From the NCBI GenBank assembly GCA_023525975.1, contig CM042028.1, positions 76,941,501-77,005,500 of the forward strand: DNA of 64,000 nt, given 5' to 3'. Shown in pieces: positions 21,549 through 33,396 of the stretch. Every line of letters begins with the position of its first letter. Position 1 is the stretch's first letter. This DNA is from Smallanthus sonchifolius. Lineage: Eukaryota > Streptophyta > Magnoliopsida > Asterales > Asteraceae. The notes beneath the pieces are model-generated. The model was not told where the DNA came from and did not search any database. It worked only from the letters and a program-made list of their open reading frames with translations. The translations under genes were made by a program, and so were the position numbers.

Positions 21549-22868
21549 TTTTCAACTCAGAATTTATGAAGATTTTCAAGTCAAATAACGAACAAGATAC
21601 AAATATTCAACCAAGAGGATTCAAATGCAATTCATGAAGATTAAACATAAAATATTTTTGTGCTTTTTTTTCTGATTTAAACTTGAACTATGCATAAACT
21701 TAAAAACTTAAAATCTTTTTGTTCTTTTCAAGATAGATATATACAATCATTTACACAAGCTATTTTTGATCAAAGACACGAGCAGAGGATCATATCAGGC
21801 TAACTTATAGCAAAAACGATACAATATAAACATCAAAGAATATGGGATCATGTCATGTATTACTCTTTATTCATACGTAATAAGCACATAAACAAGTAAT
21901 TCAAGTTGACAATATTATAAGATTTGAAACAATAAGCATCTTTGTATCACGTTCTTGTGTATTAAGGTATTAATTATAAGATATACAATGTGTACCCCAC
22001 TGATATGCTATGATATTTTGCACTATCTTCAAGGCATCTAAGATTTTTCCAATGATTTTCTTAATTTTCAGAATGAAGTTACATCAATTAGCACAGAAAA
22101 ATCAAGCAGAATCCATAAGGATTATCAGGAATCATAAGAATAAGAATCGAGTGATTCTTTTGTCTTGGTTTCATGTGATTTTCTTCTTTGAATATCGGTA
22201 TGATGATTCGGGATAATGAACATGGTGTTTGATTATAAGGTAAGGGGATCCAACTTTTATCTGGATTTGATTTCAATGAACCAGGAATGATTCAAGGGTG
22301 AATACATGCTCAACGGTTAATGTAGAGACATGTCTTGATTCAATCTCTCCTTGCATACTTGTGAGTATGGGCAGTGAGATGAACCGCATTAATTGTGCTA
22401 ACAACATAACCCGAAACTGATCTCAAAAGAAAATTATTGTCAAAATCTAACATCCTTTATCTGATAGTGATCTTTTCTAATCTTTTACTCACACACGCTT
22501 GCAAACATGGGTTCAAATCACAGTTGTAATTTAGATTTAGTTTCCACACTACTAGTGATTCAAAGACGCATACAGCCTACTGACAATTCAAATTACTTGT
22601 AAATAAACAGATTAAAAACATAATAATTTTAAACAGATAAGTAAGCATGACGCAATCATTTCCCATATGAGCAGTCTATGAAGTTTAGATCATTTCTGAT
22701 GTACTATCATTTCCTCTTTTCTCAAGTTAACTTTGAAATTTTTCTCCATTTTCTATTTTGTTTTTGATTTTTGTAAAATATTTTAAAACCAAAAGAACTG
22801 TACAGAAAATTTAAAAGAATTAAAAATTTAACTTCCATGAATTGAAATGATTTAAGAAAACTTAGTTT

Positions 22869-25800
22869 TCACTCAGGATTGAACATTCCTATCAAGTTGA
22901 CAAGATGCTCAAAACGGGATCGATCAAATGCCTTTGTGAAAAGGTCAGCCAGATTGTCATCCGTGTGAACTTTTACAAGTTCAATTAAATGCTTTTCAGC
23001 ACAATCACGGATGAAATGATGGCGAATCTCTATATGTTTAGTTTTGGAGTGTTTCACCGGGTTATTTGTGATGGACATAGTGGCATTGTTGTCAATGAAT
23101 AGAGGAGTTCCAGTGAAGTTTAAGCCGTAGTCTTTCAACTGCTGCTGAATCCACAGTATCTGAGAACAACCGCTCGCTGCAGCAATGTATTCTGCTTCAC
23201 AAGTTGAGACAGAAACCGTTGACTGCTTCTTGCACTGCCAGGAGACCAGCCTGTCTCCTAAGAATTGACATCCACCAGAAGTTGACTTTCTGTCAAGGTT
23301 ACAACCGCCATAATCTGAATCAGTGTAGGCTTTGAAGTCGAATGACTGCTGCTTAGAGTACCAAAGACCTAATCGGGGTTTCCCTTTCAGATATCTGAAA
23401 ATTCTCTTCACAGCTATCATATGTGACTCCTTCGGTTGAGACTGAAACCTTGAGCACAAGCACACAGCAAACATTATATCGGGTCTTGAAGCTGTGAGAT
23501 ACATAAGTGATCCGATCATCCCACGGTACAACCTGCTGTCCACATTCTTTCCATCTCTGTCGGGATACAAACCATGATTGACTGGGATTGGTGTGCCATA
23601 AGTAGTGCTATCACTCATCTTGTATTTTGACAAGATGTCCTGCACGTACTTAGTTTGATGTAGATAAATACCATTCTCTCTTTGACTGACTTGCAGACCT
23701 AGAAAGAATGACAGTTCACCCATATTGCTCATTTCAAAATTGGACTTCATCACCTTCTCGAATTCCCTACACATCCCTTCATTGGTCGACCGAGAGATAA
23801 TGTCGTCGACATATACTTGCACAAGAAGAATGTCACCTCCTGCTTTCCGTATGAAGAGAGTCGAGTCAATCTGTCCACGGTCGAAACCATTAGACAGTAA
23901 ATGCTTAGATAATGTCTCATACCCTGCCCGCGGTGCTTGATGAAGACCATAAAGTGCTTTGTCGAGCTTGTACACTTTATTGATATTATGCGGATCTTCA
24001 AAACTGGGAGGTTGAGTGACATAGACTTCTTCATGCACCTTACTATAAAGGAAAGCACTCTTCACATCAAGTTGATAGACCTTGAAGCCGACATATGTGG
24101 CATAAGCCAAGAACAGTCGAATGGCCTCAATTCTAGCAACTGGGGCATATACTTCATTGTAATCCAATCCCTCTTGTTGATAAAAACCCTGAACAACCAA
24201 TCTTGCTTTGTTCTTCACAACTACATGACGATCATCCGTCTTGCATTTGAACACCCATCTGGTACCAATTGGCTGAAAGCCTTTTGGCAAGTCAACTAAA
24301 TCCCACACTTGCAACTTTTGGAATTGAGACAGTTCATCTTGCATCGCCTCAATCCAGCAGTTGTCAGCGAGAGCCTCCTTCACATTCTTCGGCTCTACCT
24401 GGGACACGAATGCAGCATGCAGACATGTTTCCATGACACCAGTGTCAAATATCTCTGTGTAAAGACTGGTGTTCTCAGTGATGGTTCTATGACGAGTCTG
24501 AACACCGGCATAAGGATCACCAATAATGTTGTCGATTGGATGATTCCTATGCACCCTCGTCTCCGGTACAATCGGTTCTTGAATTTCTGGATCTAGATTC
24601 GTGCTTAACTCCCCCATTTCCTGTGTTCCAGAGGAAGAAGATTCAATGTTTATTGGACCAGCTGGAGCTTCATTTCCTACAGTTGTGTTAGGATTGGCTG
24701 GAGCGTCATCTCCATTAACAAGAACATCTTCACTGTCATCACTGTCATGAGTTCCAGATGCAGATGCAGCATTGGAATCAGGAGTTATAATTGGTGTAGT
24801 AGCACGAGTAGAAAAACTGGAGTCATTGTCGCCACGCAATAAATCATAAACATTTGCGGCGTCTTCTGCAGATAAGTCAGGAAGATTGAAGGATTTGAAT
24901 AGCGCATCATAATCAAAACCCCAAGCTGGACCTTTTGGTTCTGGTGGAGTGTTGTTTTTACTACAGTCCACTTCAAACCATTCCTCGACAGTACGAGTTC
25001 CTATGTTGTACACTCTCTTGCAGGGCGAATTGGCAACATATCCTAAGAAGATGCCTTCCACCGCTTTTGCATGAAACTTAGACTGACGGTCTTTATACTG
25101 TAGCAACAAGGAACAAGGACTACCAAAAGGAACTAGGTAATCAAGATTGGGAAGTCGATTGTTGATTAACTCATAACATGTCTTGTTGTGCCTTTTCACA
25201 ACCAGAACCCTGTTTAAGATGTGACAAGCTGTATTAACTGCTTCTGCCCAGAAAGTGACAGGAAGCTTTGCATCTGACAGCATAGTCCTTGTAGTCTCGA
25301 TCAGTGTTCTGTTCTTCCGTTCACCAACTCCATTCTGCTGAGGTGTGTACGGTGCGCTGAATTCGTGACGGATCCCTCTCTTGAGACAGAAAAGTTCCAT
25401 CAAATTATTCTTGAACTCAGTTCCGTTGTCACTCCTTATTCTTCTAACTTTCAGCTTGCAAAGAGATTCCAAGCTCAGGATCAGGTATTGAAGAATATCA
25501 GCAGTCTCGTTTTTTGTACCTAAAAAATGCACCCTAGAGAAACGTGAGAAATCATCAGTTACAACTAGACAGAACGACTTACCTCCAATACTCCTGATAC
25601 TTATGGGGCCAAACAGATCCATGTGTAATAGCTCCAAAGGGGTATCGATAGAGTTTTGGAGTTTGGGCTTGTGAGACTTCTGTTGCTGTTTGCCCTTTTT
25701 ACAAGGCATACAGTCATCTGCAACGGTAAACCTCAGCTTAGGAACCCCGGTTACCAAACCGTTTCGGACAAGATGATTCATTTTACGATAAGAAATATGT

Positions 25801-26276
25801 CCGAGTTTCCTATGCCACAAGATGGAGTCAAGTTCTGTCGCTTTTGTAAGCAAACAAGTAGCAACTGATGAGGTGGTTTTTGCCACACTCATATCAATCT
25901 GATAAGTGTCGTTTGATCTTGGTGCTCTCATCAGAATCCAGTCTTCGGGAACCTCAAAACCGGGTTTGAGAATCAGACATTCTGACTTGTCAAACATCAC
26001 CGAGTACTCCTTGTCACACATTTGGGAGACACTCAACAGGTTATGCTTCAGCTGCTCGCAGAAATTGACATTGTCAAAGCTAACACAACCGTTCGAAACC
26101 ACGCCTTGACACGTGATACTGCCGCCTTTTTCTCCGGCAAAGGCCTCATAGCCGCCTCTGAATGGTTTAATGTCTTGAAGCAAGGCCATGTTTCCTGTCA
26201 TGTGCCGGGAGCATCCACTATCTACATACCAACGGTTAGAGATAGTACCCTTCGGACGTCCCTGCACGAGTAACAA
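22869..26276 (-). CDS. SIRE-type Copia pol polyprotein
   Basis: One uninterrupted frame of about 1135 codons. In order: protease with YVDSGCSRHMTGN; a GAG-pre-integrase domain with WHRKLGH; integrase core with HMDLFGP, SDNGTEF and the PYTPQQNGVGERKN stretch; RT with the LDVKSAFLYS motif and catalytic YVDDI; and RNase H with DSDYGG, EAEYIA and the KHIEIRHHFIRD end. This matches the full domain set of SIRE/Tnt1-like Copia elements. No ATG starts it: the frame opens at TTG 26276, a few bases after the corrected gag stop and in a different frame. It must therefore depend on recoding, splicing or processing. Oddities are a Gly where the family has Trp after HQAPRA, and SR in place of FG after YVDDII; both might impair RT. 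Confidence 0.9.
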   Translation of the reverse strand: MLLVQGRPKGTISNRWYVDSGCSRHMTGNMALLQDIKPFRGGYEAFAGEKGGSITCQGVVSNGCVSFDNVNFCEQLKHNLLSVSQMCDKEYSVMFDKSECLILKPGFEVPEDWILMRAPRSNDTYQIDMSVAKTTSSVATCLLTKATELDSILWHRKLGHISYRKMNHLVRNGLVTGVPKLRFTVADDCMPCKKGKQQQKSHKPKLQNSIDTPLELLHMDLFGPISIRSIGGKSFCLVVTDDFSRFSRVHFLGTKNETADILQYLILSLESLCKLKVRRIRSDNGTEFKNNLMELFCLKRGIRHEFSAPYTPQQNGVGERKNRTLIETTRTMLSDAKLPVTFWAEAVNTACHILNRVLVVKRHNKTCYELINNRLPNLDYLVPFGSPCSLLLQYKDRQSKFHAKAVEGIFLGYVANSPCKRVYNIGTRTVEEWFEVDCSKNNTPPEPKGPAWGFDYDALFKSFNLPDLSAEDAANVYDLLRGDNDSSFSTRATTPIITPDSNAASASGTHDSDDSEDVLVNGDDAPANPNTTVGNEAPAGPINIESSSSGTQEMGELSTNLDPEIQEPIVPETRVHRNHPIDNIIGDPYAGVQTRHRTITENTSLYTEIFDTGVMETCLHAAFVSQVEPKNVKEALADNCWIEAMQDELSQFQKLQVWDLVDLPKGFQPIGTRWVFKCKTDDRHVVVKNKARLVVQGFYQQEGLDYNEVYAPVARIEAIRLFLAYATYVGFKVYQLDVKSAFLYSKVHEEVYVTQPPSFEDPHNINKVYKLDKALYGLHQAPRAGYETLSKHLLSNGFDRGQIDSTLFIRKAGGDILLVQVYVDDIISRSTNEGMCREFEKVMKSNFEMSNMGELSFFLGLQVSQRENGIYLHQTKYVQDILSKYKMSDSTTYGTPIPVNHGLYPDRDGKNVDSRLYRGMIGSLMYLTASRPDIMFAVCLCSRFQSQPKESHMIAVKRIFRYLKGKPRLGLWYSKQQSFDFKAYTDSDYGGCNLDRKSTSGGCQFLGDRLVSWQCKKQSTVSVSTCEAEYIAAASGCSQILWIQQQLKDYGLNFTGTPLFIDNNATMSITNNPVKHSKTKHIEIRHHFIRDCAEKHLIELVKVHTDDNLADLFTKAFDRSRFEHLVNLIGMFNPE

Positions 26277-26281
26277 AAGAA

Positions 26282-29200
26282 TTAGTTAGATTTGGAGACC
26301 CAAGCCATTGTGGTCTTGGGTCGTCCATCCTTCTCAAAATAAACTACTTCTTTCAACTCACAGTCATGATGACTGTTCAAAATTGGTGAATCTTTGGATG
26401 AATTTGGAACAGGAGATTGAGAACCTTTAACTTTCTTGTTCCAGATCTCTTTTGATTCTTAACCAGAACAGTAGACTTTGGCTCAACCACAGCCGGTGAA
26501 CTTGTGGAAGCTTGACCTGATTGAGTCTTAGTCAGCTGTTCCAGCTTTCTCAACCTCTTATTCCTTCTTCTTCTTTGTGGCTTAGAGAGTCTAGCCACAG
26601 ATTTCTCACCAGTGCGTGTACTACCAGATGTAGACACACGAGGTACAGCAGGTTGCTTTACCTTTCTTGCAACAGATGGTTTGGCCTCAGATTTAATCTT
26701 AGGTTTTCCCATAGGTTGTACTGGTGGTTTCACCACATTCTGCTTTGGACTTTTGGGAGATGGTTTCACTGGTGGCGACCTGGGGATAACAGCAGGCTGT
26801 GAAACAACATGCCGTTTCCCTTGGTTCTTAGAAGGACAGTTCACAACAATGTGACCAACCAAGCCACAGTGAAAACAGTTCCTCTTGTCTACATAAGTTC
26901 TCTTGTAAGGCTCAATAGATCTGGCCTTAGATAACTCTCCATTATGAGCAGGAGGAGTTGGTTTATGAACAGAAGTCTGACCTTTTTCAGTTTGGTTTTT
27001 GGGGGTATAATACTTTTGCAAATTCTCTTTGTAACCAAGCCCATAATGAGCTGAAAAAGCCTCTTTCTTAACTTGGTTAATATTTTTATAACCCCCGTAA
27101 AGCATTACCTTAAGTTTATCATTTGTTTCAATGATATCAGGTTCAGTTAAAATGCAGTTATCACCATTAGTGATAATGTTTTTGTGGACTTTCTGTTCAG
27201 TCAACAACTCCTCAGAGACTACTCCTTCAGAGCAAGTGTTAACCGACCCATCTTCAGAAGCAGTAACATACTCCTCACTAGATGTGGAGTTAGCCTTACT
27301 TGAGGATTCATCCTTTTTAGGGGAATCATCCTTATCAGAGGACTCATCTAGACAGGTGAGATCAAAGTCTATCAAGCTATTGACAAACTTCCCACTTATT
27401 GGTGGAGGAATGGCATTGGTACCAAGACCTAGGCCCTTCAATTTCCTCACTACTGATTCGTAGTGCTCCACCACAAAGCGAGAGTTTTTCAACTTCTCAT
27501 TTGTACATTTTAACTGCAGGATCTCATTTTGCAGTTTGTTGATTTCATTGTTCCGTTTTTCTAACCCCCTATACGCAATATCCAAGTGAACTTGTTGCTC
27601 ACTTATTTGTAAAGAATATTCACATTTTTCCTTTTTTAACGTTTCAACAGACTCTTTAAAACGTTTTTCATTTTCTTTGTAATTATGAGCTGCCATAGAT
27701 AGGGGTTCGATTTTATCTTGGAGCTTAGAAATTTCAAGTTTTAGCCCTAGACATTTAGAACAAGAAATAACAGAGAAAGGGTTAGAATCTACCTCAGATG
27801 ATGAACTTTGTGCTTCTCCAATGGCCATGAGAGCAACGGCAGTGGTAGACTCCTTTTCAACAGCTACAGAAGCTTCCATCTCCTCAGCTTCTTTTCTCTC
27901 AGCCTCCAACAGCTCCATGATCTCAGCCATGAGACCAACCTGTGTTTGAGCAATGATGGCGTCCTCTAGATGAACACCCCAATCAAAGTTTTCATCATGC
28001 TGAGCTACCAGTGTATTTGACGAACCACCTTGATGTTGATTGTGGTGGCTAGTGTTGTTGTGGCCGTGGCTGTTTCCCTGGCTAGGTCTGGTGAAACCAG
28101 AGGCCGGTGCTCGGTCTTTTTGACACTCACGAGCAAAGTGTCCATAGTTCAGACACTTGTAGCATTTGGCCTTGGATTTATCAAATCCAACCTTGGCATT
28201 AGAACGTCCACCAATGAACTTTCTTCCTGTTCTGTTCAGGAAACGCTTGGCCCTCCTCAAAAGCATGGCCATATTCCATTGAATATCCATGTCCTCAATA
28301 TCATCAGGATCCACTTGGTTAAAGTCTTCTTCAATAGTTTCAGGATCCGTTAACTTGCCGCCTATGAAATTCTCATACGCAAGCATGCATGATGAAAACA
28401 ATGCTACATGATCTTCAGCTATTTTGACTATCGCAGAATGGTTAGCTGAAGACGTAGCTGGAGGATTTCTTGAGGTGTGTTGATGATTAGTTCCCAACCC
28501 TGATCCGGATGCATAACAAGCATGACCACCACACCCATTTGAGTGGTCTTCTTCATTGGAGTGTCCAGTAAAGAGGGCAATTCCAGAGCCCGATGATTTT
28601 GAAGTGGAAGTCGTCCCATGATACATGGAAGGGTCCTGTATCTGAGGTCTTCCTGAGCTCTCCTTCTTCATAAGATTCATGTTATGAGCTTGAATCTTAC
28701 CAATAGCCTCATCTACTGTTAACTCATAGAATTTAGGATTTTCCCTCATCAGGGTTGTATACATCTCAAACTTTGGTGGCAAAGCATCAAGAAATTTTTC
28801 CACCAGTTCTTCATCGGGATATTTCAGTTCAAAAGCTTTCAACTTCGTTTGTAGATGATAGAATCTAGAGATGAGATCATCTAACGATTCATTTTCCATG
28901 AAATTGAAGCATTCATACTGCTTCCGGAGAAGATCCCGCTTACTCTTCTTAATGTCACTGTTCCCCTCAAATCTTTTCTGAAGTGCTTTCCAAAGATCCT
29001 TGGAGGTGTCATAGCCTCGGAAACTGTGAAACAATTCCCGAGTTAATGACATAGTGATTGAGCCAAGAGCCTTCTTTTCCCGATCATAAGCTTTCTTTTG
29101 TTCTTCATCAAGCTTAGAGATGGGCTTTGGCACCTCTTCATCAAGATAGATGTGTGTGGGATGCTTATATCCCTCAATGATTGGTATCCATAATGATGAG

Positions 29201-29313
29201 TCGGTGTATGAAATGTAGTGCTCAAAACGCGCCTTCCAATTGGAATAATCGTTTACATTTAATAGTTTAGGCGGTTTCTGAGGTGTACCGATCTCATTAT
29301 CATAATTTAACAT
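26282..29313 (-). CDS. SIRE-type Copia gag, one frameshift
   Basis: Starts at ATG 29313. The N-terminal third is a UBN2/Copia-type gag domain (SLWIPIIEGY..., LWKALQKRFEG...). A zinc knuckle C-Y-K-C-X4-H-X4-C follows near residue 390, a long heptad-like helical stretch near residues 540-620, and a second knuckle CFHCGLVGHIVVNCP near residue 830. The C-terminus is Lys/Pro-rich. The direct frame ends at 26377. Reading one base over from the T-run near 26450 (an A-run in the gag sense) restores a plausible C-terminus that ends at a TAA at 26282-26284, just before pol. One indel has therefore probably disabled an otherwise complete gag. Confidence 0.85.
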
Positions 29314-29381
29314 GTTTCCAAGATTCTAAAGGTTCGACATAGTGAATTACTTGGTCAAAAAATCAGAAAAATCAGACACTG

Positions 29382-29611
29382 TTGCGCACTTGGTTTTGGC
29401 CTTGCGCACTTAAGAAATGATCTTGCGTAGTTAAGATTTGCTCTTGCGTACTTGTAAGTACGCAGTAGGAAATATTAAGTACGCATGATATAACTTAAGT
29501 TCGCACAAGTTCAGTCTTGCGCACTTGTAAGTACGCAGGAGATAACTCTTGCGTAGTTAGTAAGTACGCAGAAAACTGTACTTTTTACCAAAAATGGTAA
29601 GTACGCAGGAC
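29382..29611. repeat. Dyad-motif array in the SIRE leader
   Basis: Full pairs (for example TGCGTACTTGTAAGTACGCA near 29440) mixed with single half-sites in the untranslated leader between primer-binding site and gag. Some pairs have only a 2-bp spacer. Confidence 0.75.
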
Positions 29612-29909
29612 ACCTTTTCAGCAACTCTCACCAAACTTTTTCGGTCACCTGAAAATCGCCGGAGATAGTGAAAAATAGGCTGATGATCAATGCAATCGAG
29701 CCAAAGGATCAGAAACAAGTTTCTAACCAACCTTTGATGCTCAAAACACAAAAATACACAACAAAAATCGGTTTTTGAGAGATTTTTGCTTCTAAAATAG
29801 TGCTCAAGAGCTACCCCTTTTTTATCACAAAAATCAACAAAAATACCTCTTTTTGCTTGTAAAACTCAGTAAAACGTCTCCAAACTCACTTACAACACTC
29901 GAATTCAAG

Positions 29910-29927
29910 AGCAATGCTCTGATACCA
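29910..29927 (-). other. SIRE primer-binding site
   Basis: The minus strand reads TGGTATCAGAGCATTGCT, complementary to the 3' end of plant initiator-Met tRNA (TGGTATCAGAGC). It is spaced 2 bp from the LTR end (CTACA). This fixes the orientation and the inner end of the 5' LTR. Confidence 0.9.
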
Positions 29928-30107
29928 CTTGTAGGTCCCTTCGTGTGTGTCGGATCGTCACATGCAAGTGGTCTACTAGTCGAACCGAGTTGCGGAATAC
30001 CCGTGACTAGGTGGAGAGTCTTACTAAACAAAGTAAACCAAACACGAGAGTCACAATAAACGTTCTTTGTATTATAAACACTCGACGGTTACAGAGAGAA
30101 TACAAGC

Positions 30108-30317
30108 TGCGTACTTAGCAGAACTGAGTTCATCTAAACAAATGTTCCTGCGTACTTAGCCTCTGTGAACCTATCCTATTTATACAGACCTGATGCCTAC
30201 GTACTTAGCAACTGCGCAGGACCAATTGCTCTTGCGTACTTAGCAAGTACGCATGGGTCTTCCTGCGTACTTGCTAAGTACGCAGGAGCTTTCTCCTGCG
30301 CACTTGTAAGTGCGCAA
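30108..30317. repeat. Dyad-motif array in the SIRE LTR
   Basis: Contains lone half-sites and three or four full inverted pairs, including a perfect 11-bp-stem pair near 30269-30293 with spacer GCT. It overlaps the expected promoter region of the LTR. Confidence 0.8.
30177..30184 (-). promoter_or_regulatory. Putative SIRE TATA box
   Basis: TATAAATA on the minus strand, about 275 bp into the LTR and ahead of gag, flanked by dyad motifs on both sides. Position and sequence fit a retrotransposon promoter, but there are no transcript data. Confidence 0.45.
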
Positions 30318-30471
30318 AACACATAACAGAAAAACAACATACATTATGTAAAAGTAAATACAACTCGATAAACTATTACATAATGACTCATAAATACAAA
30401 GACAAATTACAGACATTAGACATACTAACTAAGACTCTATCTAGAGTGTTGTCACAGGAAAGTGCATCAAC

Positions 30472-32530
30472 AATAATTCTGATAGTTTACTAATTGAGTA
30501 ACCTTGTTGGATAGGCAAGAAGTGTGCCGACTTCGTTAATCTATCAACCACGACCCATATATCATCGTTCTTTTTGAAAGTCTTCGGTAAGCTTACCACG
30601 AGATCCATAGAGATATCATCCCATTTCCAAACAGGGATCTCTAAAGGCTGCAATAATCCGTTGGCTCTTTGATGTTCGATCTTAACTTGTTGACATGTCA
30701 GACACTTTGCCACATATTGGGCAACAACTTCTTTCATTCCGTTCCACCAAAAACTTTGTCACAGGTCCCGATACATCTTTGTTGATCCCGGATGAATAGA
30801 GAAATGTGAACTATGTGCTTTCGATAATAAGGATTCATGAAGGGTAGAGTTAGCTGGAACACACAACCTTTTTCCACACCAAATAACACCATGTTCATCT
30901 ACACGGAATTCAGATTGTTTCCCTATCTCAAGATTCTACGAGATTGTCCACAATTCTCCGTCTTGCTGCTGGGCTTCCTTGATTCGTGAAATAAGGTCAG
31001 GCTCAATCTTTAGTTTCGCTAAGTAACCATCATACTTCCCGACCTGAATGCTGATCCTCATCTTGTCTAGATCTGTCACCACTTGAGGTTGAATAGTAAG
31101 GCATGCCACATTACCTAAACTTTTTCGGCTCAAGGCGCCCGCAACAACATTTGCTTTGCCAGGGTGATATTGAATACTGACATCATAGTCTTTGAGAAGT
31201 TCCAACCATCTCCTCTGTCACATGTTAATCTCCTTTTGAGTGAAAATATACTTGAGACTTTTATGGTCAGTAAAGATGTCACACGTCTCTCCATATAGAT
31301 AATGTCTCCAGATCTTAATAGCGAAAACCACAGCTGCTAGCTCAAGATCATGTGTCAGGTAGTTAACTCCGTACGGCCTTAGTTGTCGTGACGCGTAGGC
31401 AATAAATTTCCCATGTTGCATGAGAACATATCCAAGACCCTTTTTCGATGCATCACTATAAACTTGGTATCCACCCGAACCTGATGGAAGAGTGAGTATG
31501 GGAGCAGAGACGAGTCTTTTCTTCAGTTCTTCAAAGCTCTTTTCTCAATCATCATTCCATGTATACTTTACTCCTTTTCTTAGAAGTTGCGTAAGAGGCA
31601 AAGAGATAATAGAAAATCCTTCAACGAATCATCGGTAATAGCCTGCTAGACCTAGAAAGCTTTGGATCTCAGTAACCGAGGTAGGTCTAGACCATTTCGT
31701 AATAACCTCGATCTTTGCGGGGTCCATCATTATTCCATCGGCAGATACAACATGACCCAAGAATGCAACTCGATTCAACAATAATTCACATTTGGAAAAC
31801 TTCGCATACAACTTCTTTTGTCGCAATGTCTCCAGAACTGTACGTAGATGCATCTCATATTCCTCTTTACTCTTAGAGTAAATTAGGATGTCGTCAATGA
31901 ATACTATGACGAATTTATCCAGGAATTCATGAAAGACGCGGTTCATTAAATTCATGAATACCGCGGGAGCATTGGTTAATCCGAACGGCATAACTAAGAA
32001 TTCATAATGGCCGTATCGGGTTCGGAAAGCAGTTTTAGGAACGTCGACATCTTTTATTTTTAATTGATGATAACCAGACCTCAGGTCGATTTTTGAGAAG
32101 AACTTGCCACCGTGAAGTTGGTCAAACAAATCATCAATTTGAGGCAAGGGATAACAATTTCGGATAGTGATCTTGTTCAATTCCCGATAATCGATGCATA
32201 ACCGCATAGTCCCGTCTTTCTTCTTCACGAACAATACGGGTGCGCCCCAAGGCGAGACACTCGATCGGATGAATCCCAGATTCAACAACTATTGCAGTTG
32301 TTCCTTGAGTTCTTTTAGTTCACGTGGAGCCATTCGGTAAGGTGCTTTCGATATTGGTTCTGCTCCAGGAATAAGATCATTGGTGAACTCCACTTCACGA
32401 TCTGGTGGAATTCTAGGTAGTTCATTTGGAAATACATCTGGATAATCACGGACAACTGGATGATCATCGATTACTGGTTCTTTAGACAAAATAGATTTAA
32501 CAGATGCCAGAAATCCTGCACAACCGTGCG
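30472..32530 (-). pseudogene. Chromovirus-1 pol, duplicated copy 2
   Basis: Nearly identical to 15604-17652: RT with FIDDILIYSK, RNase H and the first part of integrase. It shares three nonsense codons with copy 1 (32289-32291, 31218-31220, 30759-30761), so it arose by DNA duplication after the element had died. It begins abruptly inside integrase (AATAATTCTGATAG at 30472) and has no chromodomain or LTR. It ends at the same Athila insertion point (ATAGA then TGATGTG). It lacks the stop that copy 1 has near 17154 but carries its own changes. Confidence 0.9.
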
Positions 32531-32535
32531 ATAGA

Positions 32536-33361
32536 TGATGTGTTAGTATTTACACATCTTTTTGGCCTAAAACTTCGCTCATTTAACGATCAATTCTTGG
32601 TTATATTCAACGTTTAGACACTTATTTGCTTCATTTCCTGTTTCGTAGGTTTTTGTGAAGCTTGGTGAACAAACTAGAGGATTCCAGGATAAAAAGTGCA
32701 GTTTTAGGGTTTCTGTGATGGAGGCACGGTCGTGCCCCCTACTTGGCACGGCCGTGCCAAGCTTGCAAACCACTGTGTCCACGGATTGTTAAACACGTTA
32801 ATTGCAAACCACTGTGTCCACGGATTGCAAACCATATTATCTTTCCAACTAGTTGTTGGATTAGTGCACCTTAATTGGAAACTAGTTCAATCTTTATAAA
32901 CATTGACATGATTGTTAAACAGGTGAGCTTCATTGTATGACTTTAGGTGGTTGGTTTGTATAATTCATGCTAGCTTTCCGAATGGTCATTTGATTAGATA
33001 TCTTTGACGAGAATTTAGTCAATTTATGTTTCGTGTATTTGCCATGCTTCTATGAGTGTATTAAATGTATTCTAGATGGATTCGACACCGAAGTGATATT
33101 TTCTCCTAGATTGTTTGACTTGTGATCTTAGCTTAGTGTATATATTTGCATGCTAGTTAAGTAAAACAAACTCTTCAAGATATATTTTTACCATCACTTG
33201 ATTGAATCTTAGTTCCGGTCTATTATTGCATTCAACTGTGTCCACAGATTGATATCCGGTTCTTACCTTTACTCCGGCGGGTACACTGTCTCGTGTGTGT
33301 GTGATTAGTCTTTGGTGAAAACCCTTTTTAAAACTCAAATTGTGTGAAAAAAATACTTACA

Positions 33362-33396
<35 letters not shown>

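Larger units (their letters stand above)
20653..22868 (-). other. SIRE spacer between pol and the env-like ORF
   Basis: About 2.2 kb of non-coding DNA on the minus-strand element between the pol stop and the third ORF. It holds two dyad-motif arrays (20781-20872, 21409-21548) and a splice-acceptor-like pyrimidine tract just before 20652. Small open frames here show no domain. Confidence 0.6.
29930..30456 (-). mobile_element. SIRE 5' LTR
   Basis: On the minus strand it starts TGTGACAACACTC (from 30456) and ends GGGACCTACA (29930), about 527 bp, with TG...CA tips. It contains a dyad array at 30108-30317. The partner 3' LTR is missing: the element is cut at 19009 within its third ORF. About 15 bp (GGAAAGTGCATCAAC) separate this LTR from duplicated chromovirus DNA. 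Confidence 0.75.
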
